From Bacteroidales bacterium (GTDB lineage Bacteria > Bacteroidota > Bacteroidia > Bacteroidales > PXBB01): DNA of 47,632 nucleotides. Positions 35,547 to 45,421 of the stretch are shown here, piece after piece. The translations under genes and the position numbers were made by a program. The first letter of the stretch is position 1. Every line of letters begins with the position of its first letter. Where the stretch lies: contig PXBB01000090.1 of NCBI GenBank assembly GCA_003565735.1, forward strand, positions 1-47,632, written 5' to 3'. Under the pieces are notes generated by a model. The model made no database searches. It was not told the origin of the DNA and worked only from the letters and a program-made list of their open reading frames with translations.

Positions 35547-36665
35547 ATGAAAGATGAAAATATTAAATGGATAGATTTTAAGACTGTAGAAGACTTTATG
35601 GTTTCCGTTCTTGTAAAGTCCGGTGTGCCTGAAGCCGATGCCCGTATATGTGCTGATGTGCTAATAAAATCTGATAAGTTAGGTATCGACTCTCATGGTG
35701 CTAATCGTTTAAAACCCATTTATTACGACCGTATTAAGGATGGTATTTTAAATCCTGTAACGCGTCTGGAAATTGTTAAGGAAGGACCAACAACAGCTGT
35801 TATTGATGGACACAATGGTATGGGGCATGTTATTGCTAAGAAGGCTATGCAAATGGCTATTGACAAGGCTGCATCGCTTGGCATGGGAATGGTAGCTGTT
35901 CGTAATTCGACGCATTATGGTATAGCCGGTTATTATGCATTGATGGCTGCTGAAAGAAATATGATAGGCATATGTGGCACCAATGCACGTCCTTCTATAG
36001 CACCTACTTTTGGTGTTGAAAATATGCTGGGCACCAACCCTATGACCTTTGCAATGCCCACAGATGAGGCATTCCCATTTTTTTTAGACTGTGCCACATC
36101 TGTGACACAGAGGGGTAAAATTGAGCTTTACGCGCGTCAAAATAAGCCGTGCATAGAAGGCTGGGTTATTGATAAAGATGGTAATAGTAAAACAGATGCT
36201 ACTCAGGTTCTTAAAGACTTAGTGGAAGGCCATGCTGCACTGACACCACTGGGTGGTATTGGCGAAGATCTTGGAGGCTATAAAGGTTATGGCTATGCTA
36301 CTGTTGTTGAAATTCTCTCGGCTGCATTGCAGAGCGGTGCTTATATGAAAATGCTTATGGGTATTGAAAATGGTAAAAAAGTACCCTATCCTTTAGGACA
36401 CTTTTTTATAGCTATTGATGTTGAGGCTTTCACTACGGCTTCTGACTTTAAGAAAACGACCGGCGATATACTAAGAGCTTTGAGGTCTTCACAAAAAATG
36501 CCTGGCAAAGAAAAAATATATACAGCCGGCGAAAAAGAATTCATAGCTATGCAATACCGCAGTGATAAAGGGGTGCCTTTTAATGATGAACTCCTTGATG
36601 AATTTGCTTCTTTGGCTGCTGAGCTGCAACTGAAAGAATTTGAGGACATTTTTTCTAAAGATTGA
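35547..36665 (+). CDS. LDH2/malate dehydrogenase family NAD(P)-dependent oxidoreductase
   Basis: This 372-residue protein belongs to the LDH2/MDH2 family (malate, L-lactate, ureidoglycolate and related 2-hydroxyacid dehydrogenases), which does not share the classic Rossmann fold. Conserved elements are LGIDSHGANRL (H50), GHNGMGHVIAKKAM, VAVRNSTHYGIAGYYA (catalytic H123), FGVENMLGTNPMTFAMPT and GGIGEDLGGYKGYGYA near the NAD site. The exact substrate cannot be told. It has a candidate -7 box and is followed after 22 nt by an antiporter, so the two may be co-transcribed. Confidence 0.85.
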   Translation: MKDENIKWIDFKTVEDFMVSVLVKSGVPEADARICADVLIKSDKLGIDSHGANRLKPIYYDRIKDGILNPVTRLEIVKEGPTTAVIDGHNGMGHVIAKKAMQMAIDKAASLGMGMVAVRNSTHYGIAGYYALMAAERNMIGICGTNARPSIAPTFGVENMLGTNPMTFAMPTDEAFPFFLDCATSVTQRGKIELYARQNKPCIEGWVIDKDGNSKTDATQVLKDLVEGHAALTPLGGIGEDLGGYKGYGYATVVEILSAALQSGAYMKMLMGIENGKKVPYPLGHFFIAIDVEAFTTASDFKKTTGDILRALRSSQKMPGKEKIYTAGEKEFIAMQYRSDKGVPFNDELLDEFASLAAELQLKEFEDIFSKD

Positions 36666-36687
36666 TAAATCCTTTTAAATTTTAGCG

Positions 36688-38052
36688 ATGGATATTGCTT
36701 TGTCAATAGTTTTTATAGGCATTATAATTTTTTTGTCTCACTTTTTCCTTGCATTTTATATCCGTACAAAAGTTCCGGATGTCCTTTTCCTTTTTGTTAT
36801 TGGCATTCTAATAGGGCCTGTCTTTAACGTGGTTCAAACAGAACACTTTGGAGCAATAGGCAACATTTTTACGACACTAACACTGGTCTTTATCCTTTTT
36901 GAGGGAAGTATGGGGCTGTATATGAGCACCATCAGAAGTGCATGGCTGGGTACGGCCAAGATTTCCGTTTACAATTTTTTTACAACCATGTTAATTGTAG
37001 GGCTTTTGGGTTACTTTTTTTCCGGTTTGGGTCTTCTGGCTTCATTCATGCTGGGCGCTACTGTTGGAGGTACATCATCTATTGTGGTTATTCCTCTCGT
37101 AAAACAATTAACCATGGGCAAAACATCGAAGTCAATTTTGATGCTTGAGTCTGCTTTTACTGATTTATTGTGTATAGTGTTTGCTCTGGCTCTTTTGGAA
37201 GCTTATAAGTATGGTGATTTCCACATGGGGTCACTTATCGGTAGTGTTGTATCTTCATTTTTGTTGGGCGGCCTTATAGGTGTGGCAGGCGCTTTGGTAT
37301 GGTCTTACCTCTTGGACAAAGTACGTACTATAGAGAACTCTATGTTTATGACTCCGGCATTTGTTTTTGTCGTTTTTGGCTTTTCCGAACTTATGGGATA
37401 TAGCGGTGCCATATCGGCTCTTGCCTTTGGTTTTACTCTAACAAATATAAACCTCTTTAATTTTAAACTTATTGAGAAATATATTGCAGAAAAACCAATT
37501 TCTCTTAACAATCAGGAGAAAGCTTTTCAGGGCGAGATAGTCTTTTTGTTAAAAACATTCTTTTTCATTTATATGGGTATATCCATGCAATTCTCGAATG
37601 TATGGTGGCTCCTGATAGGCTTACTCATTGCTCTTGCATTGTTTTTTGTGCGTATTTTCGTGGTGAAGTTCAGTGCGCCTTCTAATACCTCGCGCAAAGA
37701 TGCTATTCTTATGTCTGTTATAGTGCCAAAGGGTTTGGCTGCGGCTGTTCTTGCTTCTATACCATTACAACAAGGAGTGTTGGGAGGCGAGTTCATACAA
37801 AGTGTCACATTTAGCATTATTATTTTTAGTATATTGATAACATCTGTCCTTATTTTTTTACTCGACAGAGAGCCGGCCGTTTCAGATTTTTACGCCCGTT
37901 TTCTTTCAAAATTTCAATTGCAAGATGATGAAGGATTTGATGAACTTTACACGCCAGAACCACCGGAAGATATTTACAAAACATACCACCGGAAATCAAT
38001 CAAAAATATTGCTGACAGACTTAATAACTCTGAAAAAAATCAAAAGGATTAA
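36688..38052 (+). CDS. Cation/proton antiporter (CPA1/CPA2-like, NhaP-type)
   Basis: This 454-residue protein is almost wholly hydrophobic over residues 1-400 (about 12 helices) with a short hydrophilic tail of about 50 residues. PDVLFLFVIGILIGP (helix 2), LFEGSMGLYMST, VGGTSSIVVIPLVKQL and LESAFTDLLCIVFALALL are typical of monovalent cation/proton antiporters of the NhaP/KefB group. The TDL segment holds the likely essential acidic residue; the ESAFTD pattern resembles CPA1 SDxxSDxxN-type motifs. No TrkA-N or TrkA-C domain follows, unlike KefB. It starts 22 nt after the dehydrogenase and is followed by an unknown membrane protein after 20 nt. Confidence 0.8.
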   Translation: MDIALSIVFIGIIIFLSHFFLAFYIRTKVPDVLFLFVIGILIGPVFNVVQTEHFGAIGNIFTTLTLVFILFEGSMGLYMSTIRSAWLGTAKISVYNFFTTMLIVGLLGYFFSGLGLLASFMLGATVGGTSSIVVIPLVKQLTMGKTSKSILMLESAFTDLLCIVFALALLEAYKYGDFHMGSLIGSVVSSFLLGGLIGVAGALVWSYLLDKVRTIENSMFMTPAFVFVVFGFSELMGYSGAISALAFGFTLTNINLFNFKLIEKYIAEKPISLNNQEKAFQGEIVFLLKTFFFIYMGISMQFSNVWWLLIGLLIALALFFVRIFVVKFSAPSNTSRKDAILMSVIVPKGLAAAVLASIPLQQGVLGGEFIQSVTFSIIIFSILITSVLIFLLDREPAVSDFYARFLSKFQLQDDEGFDELYTPEPPEDIYKTYHRKSIKNIADRLNNSEKNQKD

Positions 38053-38072
38053 CACCTCATTATGAACCGCTT

Positions 38073-38669
38073 ATGTTAAATCAAAAAAATAAAAACAAAT
38101 TCACTCAATGGGTTGTCAGTCACGATGATAGCATTGTGTTTATTGTTTTGTATATCAGCATGGCTGTGCTGTTGAGTATTTTTATCAGTTTGTTTTGGTT
38201 ACTGTTTGTCGTATGTGTGCATTTTGCTTTTGAATATATTAAAGCAGTTCACCATAATTATTCCAGGTCTGGCGCCATAAGAAGTGCACTATGGGAAGTC
38301 AAACTGGATATCACTCTTTTGTTGTTTGCCGTTTGGCTGGGTGTGTATATGGACTTTATTTTTGGTATAGCCGGTATTGGTGTAGCAGCAAGGGCTGTAG
38401 CACAGGGAGGTTCCCGTTTTTTAGCATGGCAACGTGTGTTGAGGGGGATATTAATATCTTTGGATGACGTGGTTCAACTTGCCCGTTTCTCTGTCAATAA
38501 AAATAAAGATAAACAAAACCTGAATAAGCGTATTACTATAGGCGATTTAATCACACTGTCTTTTTTGTTTCTTTTTGCAGCCCTTATTTTATTGGCACCT
38601 TTTCTGATTAATCATTCCTACGCAGACCTATGGTTTATTATCATCAACGATTTGAAACCTATTCCATAA
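38073..38669 (+). CDS. Membrane protein of unknown function
   Basis: I do not recognise this 198-residue protein. It has two adjacent N-terminal hydrophobic segments (about 22-56), a central pair (about 75-105, ITLLLFAVWLGVYMDFIFGI to AARAVAQ) and a C-terminal segment (about 160-182), with basic loops between them (NKNKDKQNLNKR at about 142-153). About four or five membrane passes are likely. It starts 20 nt after the antiporter gene and probably shares its transcript, so a function with the antiporter is possible but only inferred. Confidence 0.65.
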   Translation: MLNQKNKNKFTQWVVSHDDSIVFIVLYISMAVLLSIFISLFWLLFVVCVHFAFEYIKAVHHNYSRSGAIRSALWEVKLDITLLLFAVWLGVYMDFIFGIAGIGVAARAVAQGGSRFLAWQRVLRGILISLDDVVQLARFSVNKNKDKQNLNKRITIGDLITLSFLFLFAALILLAPFLINHSYADLWFIIINDLKPIP

Positions 38670-38813
38670 GTGCCACCTTATCATTATCGCATTAACTGAA
38701 TTAATGGCCACAAAGCTTTGCCGATGGGAGATGGATAAGTTTAATCATTGCGGAATATTTGTGGTATAACAAAACTTATTATATTTTACATATGTTTATA
38801 TTAAAATTTTATG

Positions 38814-38821
38814 TAAGTTTG
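38814..38821 (+). promoter_or_regulatory. Candidate -7 box upstream of the large sensor kinase
   Basis: TAAGTTTG matches TAnnTTTG, 78 nt before the ATG at 38900. The -33 is weak. The remaining 230-nt gap to the previous gene has no clear feature. Confidence 0.3.
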
Positions 38822-38899
38822 ATACATATAAATTAGATTTAAACATAAAGTTTCTTTAAAAAAATAAAAGCCCGATTTTACTAATAAATAGCCCTGATT

Positions 38900-41800
38900 A
38901 TGAAAATAAAAATACTTATATACTTATACATTCTTTGTTTTTTTAATACAGTATCAGCTTCCGAAATTATAAAAATCGGTATTGATGAGAATTTCCCTCC
39001 TTATGAGTATGTTGACGACAAGGGTAATCCTGCCGGTTTTAATGTGGACTTAATACAACATATATTAGATCAGTATGGTTATTCTTTTAAATTTATTGCC
39101 GGCTCCTGGGAGTCTGTTTATCGAAAATTTAAGAACAACGAGTTGCATGTTATTCCCATGTTTTATTCTAAAACAAGAAGCCAGCACTTTTTGCTGAGCG
39201 TGCCCCATAATACAGTTACCTACTCTATTTTCAAAAATAAAGAAAATGAAAAATACATAGATCATATTGACCATATTGTAGAATTTGTAGTAATAAGTAA
39301 CGATATATTACATGAAGTGCTCTTAGAAAAAGGGGTACCTCCTCAGAGTATCACAGCAGTATCAAACGCAAAAGAAGCTCTGGATATTGTTAACAATAAT
39401 GTTGACAGGGTAGCTCTAGTTCCCAAAATACAAGGTTTATACTTTATCAGGCGTAACAATTTTGATGATGTCGTTTTGACACGAGAGCTTAGCTATATGC
39501 ATAAATATTGTTTTGGCCTTAATGCAGATGATAAGAAATTGCTTTATAGAATTAATGAAGGGATGGCTGCTTCTAAGGAAACTGGTTTATATGATAAACT
39601 TTATGTGAAATGGTTTTTTCCACTTAAAGGTGAAAAAAAGGTAATGCTTCTAACTTTAAAACAGTATTATCCACTGCTCATTGCGATTATAATTTTAATT
39701 ATTGTGCTTGCCGTTTGGAGTTTCTTTCTGAGGAGAGAGGTGAAAAAACGTCATAATGATTTGATTTCAGAAATACACGCCAGAGAACGTTCCGAAATGG
39801 CTATCATTGAAAGCGAAGAACGTTTCAGGACGCTGGCAGAAAATTCTCCTGCTGCTATTCTTATTTTTAATGAAAAGAAAATATTTTTTATCAATAATTC
39901 TGCGTTGGCTCTTTTTGACATAAGCCATGAAAGTTTGAGTCAAAGATATGTGCCTGATTTTTTTGACAAGACGCATGAAGATTTTTTCAAGTATTTATTT
40001 GAAAATAAAATTCACAAATCAGAGCTCTTGAGGCAAACATTCAAAATTGTTCAAGATGGAGGTGCTTACAAATGGGTAGATATGAGCTTTGTTCGATCGT
40101 ATTATAAAGCCGAACCTGTATTTATTGCTACTGGCTTTGATACCACTTCCCGCAAACTATACGAGGATGAAATCCTCGAAAGCAGACGTTCTTTTAGTAC
40201 CTTACTGTCTAATTTGCCCGGAATGGCATACCGCAGTTTGAATAATAAAGAATGGACAATGTTGTTTGTCAGCCATGGCTGTCTGAAAATTACGGGCTAT
40301 ACATATGAGGAATTGTTGCATGATAAAAATCATGCTTATGTCAATCTGATACACCCTGAGGACAGAAATGATGTTTGGGAAAAAGCACAAGAAAAAATAT
40401 CTGATGACAAACCCTTTAAAATTGAGTACCGAATAATTACAAAGGATAATAAGATTAAATGGGTTAGCGAGCAAGGACGATTGATAAAATCAGGGGATGA
40501 AATATTTTTAGAGGGTTATATTGAAGACATAACCGATGTTATTCTTAGTAAAGAAGCATTGAAAGAAGAAAGAAATCAACTTGAAATTACGCTCAATTCT
40601 ATAGGCGATGGCTTTATATGTACCGATAATGAAGGCTTAATAACGATGATGAACCCTATTGCTGAAAAATTGACCGGATGGCCTTTGAAAGAAGCTTTAG
40701 GGCAGTCGTTGGAAAAGGTATTTAACATCATTAATGAAAGCACAAGGGAAAAATGTGCCAATCCTGTAGATGAAGTGCTTAAGGATGGACAAATCATTGA
40801 ACTTTCAAATCACACCGTACTTTTGTCTAAAGATGGCTCTGAGTATATCATCTCGGACAGTGCAGCACCTATCAAAGATAAAAGTGGTTTGATAAAAGGT
40901 GTGGTATTGGTTTTTAGCGATCATACTGATAAAAAGAAAAGTCAAATAGCCATTGAAAAAAGTGAAGCAAAACTTAAGGCTACTCTGAAAGCTATTCCTG
41001 ATTTTATTTTCAGAAATAGAAAAGATGGCATGTTTACTGATTTTATTGCAACCAGTCCAGAGGAGCTGCTGATAAGCCCCGATCAAATTATTGGGACAAT
41101 GCTTGATACTGTTTTTGATAAAAAATTTGCCGATAATTTAGTAAAAGCCATTCAAACGTGTATAGAAACAGGAGAAACACAGTTTGTTGAATATTTTATC
41201 GATCAACCATCGGAGAGATTGTATTATGAGGCCCGCATCGTGAAATTTAATGAAAACGAAGCCTTGTCGGTATGTAGAAATATTACAAAAAGAAAAATAG
41301 CAGAAGATAAAATCAACCAAAACTTGAATCAACAATATTTGTTGGCAAATATTTCTACGGTTTTTAACTCTAATGAAAGTTTTGATAGAAAAATAGAACA
41401 AGTGTTTGAGTCGCTTGGTCTGTTTTTTGACGTTGACAGGGTTTATTTAATGGAAAATTTTGATGACAACAAGTATTGTAAAAATACTTATGAATGGGTT
41501 TCTAAAACTGGCTTGAAGCAAAAAGAATATTTGCAACGAGTTGATTATCAATTAACACCTACCCTCAGCAATCGTTTTAAGGAAGATGATATTTTTATGT
41601 CTCATAATATCGAGGAAGATCTATATGGCGAAGAGCTTAAGTTTTTTCAACAGCAAGATATTAAAGCTATTATTGTTATTCCTGTAAAAGTAGAAGAGCA
41701 GTTTTGGGGCTCAATTGGCTTTGATGAGTGCAAAAATGAAAGAAAATGGACCAGTTCAGAAGTGGAATTTCTTAGAACTGTAAGCAATGTTGTTGCAGCA

Positions 41801-44800
41801 GCAATAGAAAGAGAACTCAACTATGTGGCTATTCAAAAAGAACGTGAGCAGTTAGAAACAACATTGTATTCAATAGGTGATGGCGTTATTGCTACCGACA
41901 CCAAAGGCTGTGTTACCATGATAAATAAGGTGGCTGAAATTATGATAGGGTATAAGTCTGATGAAGCCATTGGAAAACATATTAGGGATGTATTTAGGCT
42001 TAAAAGTGAAGCAGGGGATACCATCCTGCAAAATCCCATTGAGATGCTTCTTGAAACAGGCAGTAATCCTCTGGCAGAAGAACGTACCGTACTTATTGGG
42101 AATAATGGGATGCCATATCATATATCTCATGGTGCTTCATTGATTAAGGATAATGAAAACCATATTTTTGGAGCTATTTTAGTTTTTAGAGATGTTACTG
42201 AAAAAAGAAGAATTGAAAATCTTATCAAACAAAGTGAAGAAAACTACCGAAAACTTTTTGAATTTGCCAATGACCCCATTATTATTATTAAAGACAATAA
42301 ATTCGTTAATTGTAATAACAAAACTTATGAAGTATTTGGTTATAGCAGAGAGGAGATTATTGGAAAAAGTTTGTCGCTTTTTTCACCCGAAAGCCAACCC
42401 GATGGGCAGGACTCTTTAGAAAAAGCTGTGAGCCTTATTAAGAATACTTTAAATGGCGAGGAAACCTACTGTGAATGGGAACATCAAAAAAAGGACGGCA
42501 CCTTATTTATGACTGAAATCAGCTTAAGCAGAACAGAAATTAAAAATGAGCACTATGTGCTGGTTATTATTCGTGATATTTCTGTCAGAAAAGCGTATGA
42601 AAAAGCATTGGCGGAGTCTGAAGAAAAATACAAAACCCTGGTAGAAAATGCAAATGATGGTATTGCAATAGCACAGGATGGCAGGTTCGTTTTTGTCAAT
42701 AAATGGCTTTGTGAACTTACAGGTTACAGTTATGATGAGTTTATTGGCAAAGAGATAAGCCATTTTTTGGGCCCTTCTTCAAAAGAACTTGCACGAAAAT
42801 TTGATCAAAACTGGTTGATGACTAGAAGAAATGAACCAAATATTTATGAGGTCCTTGTGGTTCAAAAATCAGGAAAAAAAATGCAAATGGAAGTTAATGC
42901 CAACTTTATACATATAAAGGGCAAGCCTGCTGCTATTGCCGTTATAAGAAATGTGCAGGAACGCAAAGAGTTTGAAGCAAAACTGAGGCAGTTTAAGGCT
43001 ACCATCGAAAACTCTACCGATGCCATTGGCATGTCAACTCCTGATGGCATACACGTTTATCAAAATAAATCATTCGACACGCTTTTTGGCCCTATTAAAC
43101 CTGATAAACCTAAAGAAATTTATAAAGATAAGAAAGTCAGAGAACAGGTCTTTGAAACTATTATGTCCGGAGGCCAATGGATTGGTGAAGTTGAAATGAT
43201 CTCTGCGCAAGGTGAAATATTAAATATTTTTTTAAGAGCCTATGCCACATTCGATGAAGATGGAGAAATAGCCGGTCTGGTAGGTATTCATACAGATATT
43301 ACTGATGAAATGCGTTATGAAGAAGAGCTGGAAAAAAGCGAAGAAAAATTAAGAATGCTTTTGGATATGGCTGCTGATGCATTTTTTCAGGGAGATGAAA
43401 ACGGCAATCTCATAACCGTTAATGATGAAGCTGTTAAGCTAACTCAATATTCTAAAGAAGAGCTGCTTGCTTTTAACATCAAAGATTTATTCGAGCCGGA
43501 AACTTTAAACAAGCAACCTCTTAGATATGATGTGCTTGAAAAAGGGGTAATATTAAAAGCCGAACGTAACTTAAAATGCCGCAACGGCGCCATCATCCCT
43601 ATTGAAATGAAGTCCCGAAAAATGCCGGATGGCACCTACCAGTCTTTCTTTAGGGATATTTCCGAAAGAAAACAAAGCGAAGATATATTAAAAGTATTGC
43701 TAAATATAAGTCAAATAGGCGAAAAATCAATAAATGAAATAATCCATTATGCATTGAAAAATATCTTAACGATTTCTCAAAGTCATAAAGCCTGTATGTT
43801 TTTTGTTGACGATAATGGCGCAATTTTTCGCAAGCAAATGTATTGCCAAACAATTCCGGACTGTAGAAATAAAAAGAAAATTGTAAATCATTTTACTGCT
43901 AATGTCCAAGGCCTGATTGCCGATACCATTAAAAAAAGAGAGGCCTTCATCGACAATCAGTTTAATGATGTGTTAGCTCTTGATGACACAGCACCGGAGA
44001 CATTTGATAAGCTGATGATAGTTCCTGTAACGGATGCTGGCGTCGTACGTATGGTGCTGATACTTACGGATAAAAAAGCTCATTACAATGAAAATGATGC
44101 ACATCAAATAAATGTTATAGCCGACAGGTTGTGGAAAACAGTACAATCAATAAAAAATAATGAATTTATAAGAAAGCTAAATATAGACCTCCTTGAAAAA
44201 AATAGAGAAATGGAGCAATTTGTTTACATAACATCGCACGATTTACGATCGCCACTGGTAAACATACAAGGTTTTACCAAGGAGCTGATAAATGCTTCAA
44301 AAGAACTTATCGACCTGATACATGAGGATGATAATATCACACGTATAAGAAAGAAAATCAAGGACTTGTATCAGGAGGATATGAACGAATCGTTGAATTA
44401 CATTACTTTAAGTGCTCAAAAAATGGATACACTGCTCAATGGGCTTTTAAAATTGTCGCGCTTAGGGAAAATTGTTCCTCAAATAAAAACTGTAAACATG
44501 AACAGCCTGATGAATGATACCATCGACTCATTTGAATTCCAGTTAACAAAGAAAAATATTAAAGTCGATGTCCAAGATCTTCACAACTGCAAAGCTGATG
44601 AGATTTTGCTTAGCCAGGCCTTTTCTAATATTATCGATAATGCTATCAAACATAATGACAAAGAATTCGGAGAAATTAATATCAGCAGCAGGGATAATGA
44701 CGATAAAATTGTTTATTGCATCCAGGATAATGGCCCCGGTATTTCATGTGAATATCTGAAAAAAGTATTTGAAATATTTTACCGCATTAACACGCAGGTT

Positions 44801-44920
44801 GACGGTGAAGGCCTCGGATTAAGTATTGCTCATAAAATCGTTGAAAAAAATAATGGTAAAATTTGGGTAGAATCTGAAATAGGTGTAGGAACGAATTTTT
44901 TTATTGCTTTAGAAAAATAA
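38900..44920 (+). CDS. Large sensor histidine kinase with periplasmic solute-binding domain and many PAS domains
   Basis: This 2006-residue kinase starts with a signal peptide and a bacterial extracellular solute-binding domain (family 3 type, about 20-245, EIIKIGIDENFPPYEYVD). A membrane helix lies at about 256-278. Then come four PAS-like domains (about 307-430, 432-554, 556-692, 693-809), a GAF domain (about 809-972), five more PAS-like domains (about 979-1115, 1116-1242, 1244-1364, 1365-1482, 1484-1595), a second GAF (about 1596-1750), HisKA with YITSHDLRSPL (H1780), and HATPase with NIIDNAIKH, DNGPGI and GEGLGLSIAHK (to 2004). No receiver is present. It probably senses a small periplasmic ligand plus internal signals and passes phosphate to a separate receiver, perhaps the next kinase. 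PAS boundaries are approximate. Confidence 0.9.
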   Translation: MKIKILIYLYILCFFNTVSASEIIKIGIDENFPPYEYVDDKGNPAGFNVDLIQHILDQYGYSFKFIAGSWESVYRKFKNNELHVIPMFYSKTRSQHFLLSVPHNTVTYSIFKNKENEKYIDHIDHIVEFVVISNDILHEVLLEKGVPPQSITAVSNAKEALDIVNNNVDRVALVPKIQGLYFIRRNNFDDVVLTRELSYMHKYCFGLNADDKKLLYRINEGMAASKETGLYDKLYVKWFFPLKGEKKVMLLTLKQYYPLLIAIIILIIVLAVWSFFLRREVKKRHNDLISEIHARERSEMAIIESEERFRTLAENSPAAILIFNEKKIFFINNSALALFDISHESLSQRYVPDFFDKTHEDFFKYLFENKIHKSELLRQTFKIVQDGGAYKWVDMSFVRSYYKAEPVFIATGFDTTSRKLYEDEILESRRSFSTLLSNLPGMAYRSLNNKEWTMLFVSHGCLKITGYTYEELLHDKNHAYVNLIHPEDRNDVWEKAQEKISDDKPFKIEYRIITKDNKIKWVSEQGRLIKSGDEIFLEGYIEDITDVILSKEALKEERNQLEITLNSIGDGFICTDNEGLITMMNPIAEKLTGWPLKEALGQSLEKVFNIINESTREKCANPVDEVLKDGQIIELSNHTVLLSKDGSEYIISDSAAPIKDKSGLIKGVVLVFSDHTDKKKSQIAIEKSEAKLKATLKAIPDFIFRNRKDGMFTDFIATSPEELLISPDQIIGTMLDTVFDKKFADNLVKAIQTCIETGETQFVEYFIDQPSERLYYEARIVKFNENEALSVCRNITKRKIAEDKINQNLNQQYLLANISTVFNSNESFDRKIEQVFESLGLFFDVDRVYLMENFDDNKYCKNTYEWVSKTGLKQKEYLQRVDYQLTPTLSNRFKEDDIFMSHNIEEDLYGEELKFFQQQDIKAIIVIPVKVEEQFWGSIGFDECKNERKWTSSEVEFLRTVSNVVAAAIERELNYVAIQKEREQLETTLYSIGDGVIATDTKGCVTMINKVAEIMIGYKSDEAIGKHIRDVFRLKSEAGDTILQNPIEMLLETGSNPLAEERTVLIGNNGMPYHISHGASLIKDNENHIFGAILVFRDVTEKRRIENLIKQSEENYRKLFEFANDPIIIIKDNKFVNCNNKTYEVFGYSREEIIGKSLSLFSPESQPDGQDSLEKAVSLIKNTLNGEETYCEWEHQKKDGTLFMTEISLSRTEIKNEHYVLVIIRDISVRKAYEKALAESEEKYKTLVENANDGIAIAQDGRFVFVNKWLCELTGYSYDEFIGKEISHFLGPSSKELARKFDQNWLMTRRNEPNIYEVLVVQKSGKKMQMEVNANFIHIKGKPAAIAVIRNVQERKEFEAKLRQFKATIENSTDAIGMSTPDGIHVYQNKSFDTLFGPIKPDKPKEIYKDKKVREQVFETIMSGGQWIGEVEMISAQGEILNIFLRAYATFDEDGEIAGLVGIHTDITDEMRYEEELEKSEEKLRMLLDMAADAFFQGDENGNLITVNDEAVKLTQYSKEELLAFNIKDLFEPETLNKQPLRYDVLEKGVILKAERNLKCRNGAIIPIEMKSRKMPDGTYQSFFRDISERKQSEDILKVLLNISQIGEKSINEIIHYALKNILTISQSHKACMFFVDDNGAIFRKQMYCQTIPDCRNKKKIVNHFTANVQGLIADTIKKREAFIDNQFNDVLALDDTAPETFDKLMIVPVTDAGVVRMVLILTDKKAHYNENDAHQINVIADRLWKTVQSIKNNEFIRKLNIDLLEKNREMEQFVYITSHDLRSPLVNIQGFTKELINASKELIDLIHEDDNITRIRKKIKDLYQEDMNESLNYITLSAQKMDTLLNGLLKLSRLGKIVPQIKTVNMNSLMNDTIDSFEFQLTKKNIKVDVQDLHNCKADEILLSQAFSNIIDNAIKHNDKEFGEINISSRDNDDKIVYCIQDNGPGISCEYLKKVFEIFYRINTQVDGEGLGLSIAHKIVEKNNGKIWVESEIGVGTNFFIALEK

Positions 44921-44932
44921 TTTGTATATTTG
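44904..44932 (+). promoter_or_regulatory. Candidate promoter after the large kinase, before a 490-nt gap
   Basis: TTG (44904-44906), 18 nt and TATATTTG (44925-44932) approach the consensus at the end of the large kinase gene. Transcription from here would give about 490 nt of leader before the next ATG, or a small RNA. Weak evidence. Confidence 0.3.
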
Positions 44933-45421
44933 TGTGAAGCAAAATCATAATAATATGAAATATTGTAGATTAATAAAGTATTAAAACATTAATAATTACT
45001 TTGAAAATAGAATAATAGGGAAATTAATGCAAGTTGTTTTTTCTTTTTAAGACAAAACAAAAACTTTATTAAGACGTTATAGAGTTTAAATGAAATGCTT
45101 AAAGCAGCATGGTTAATGCTTATTAAAAAGCAAACAAGAGAAAAGAGGTTTGAATTTTGAAAGAAGGCTTGTGTGAAAAATTTTATTAAATAGCTTTTTT
45201 ATAAGTTTTTTTAATAATTTAGCGCTCTTAAAAATATGATATGCCTTGACCAGTAAAAGTCTTTAAAATGCAGTGCTATACGACATTTACTGTGATGGAA
45301 TTAAAACGGATACTTTTGTTAAAGAAATGAGATTAATAAGATAAAAACGATTGTGTGCGATTATATTAGAAAGGGTTTTTTAATACAAATAGCCGATAGT
45401 TAGAAACTGATAGCAACTGAA
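44921..45421 (+). other. 501-nt region without a gene between two kinases
   Basis: AT-rich, with no convincing protein gene; very short open frames (for example a 21-residue frame starting at 45095) have no support. A second -7-like TACTTTTG lies at 45311-45318. A small inverted repeat AGCAT...ATGCT lies near 45106-45120. It could be a long leader, a regulatory region or an unannotated RNA. Confidence 0.4.

Noticed and set aside
45095-45160. 21-residue open frame in the gap between the kinases
   Set aside because: It is too short, with no conservation evidence available and no clear ribosome-binding context.
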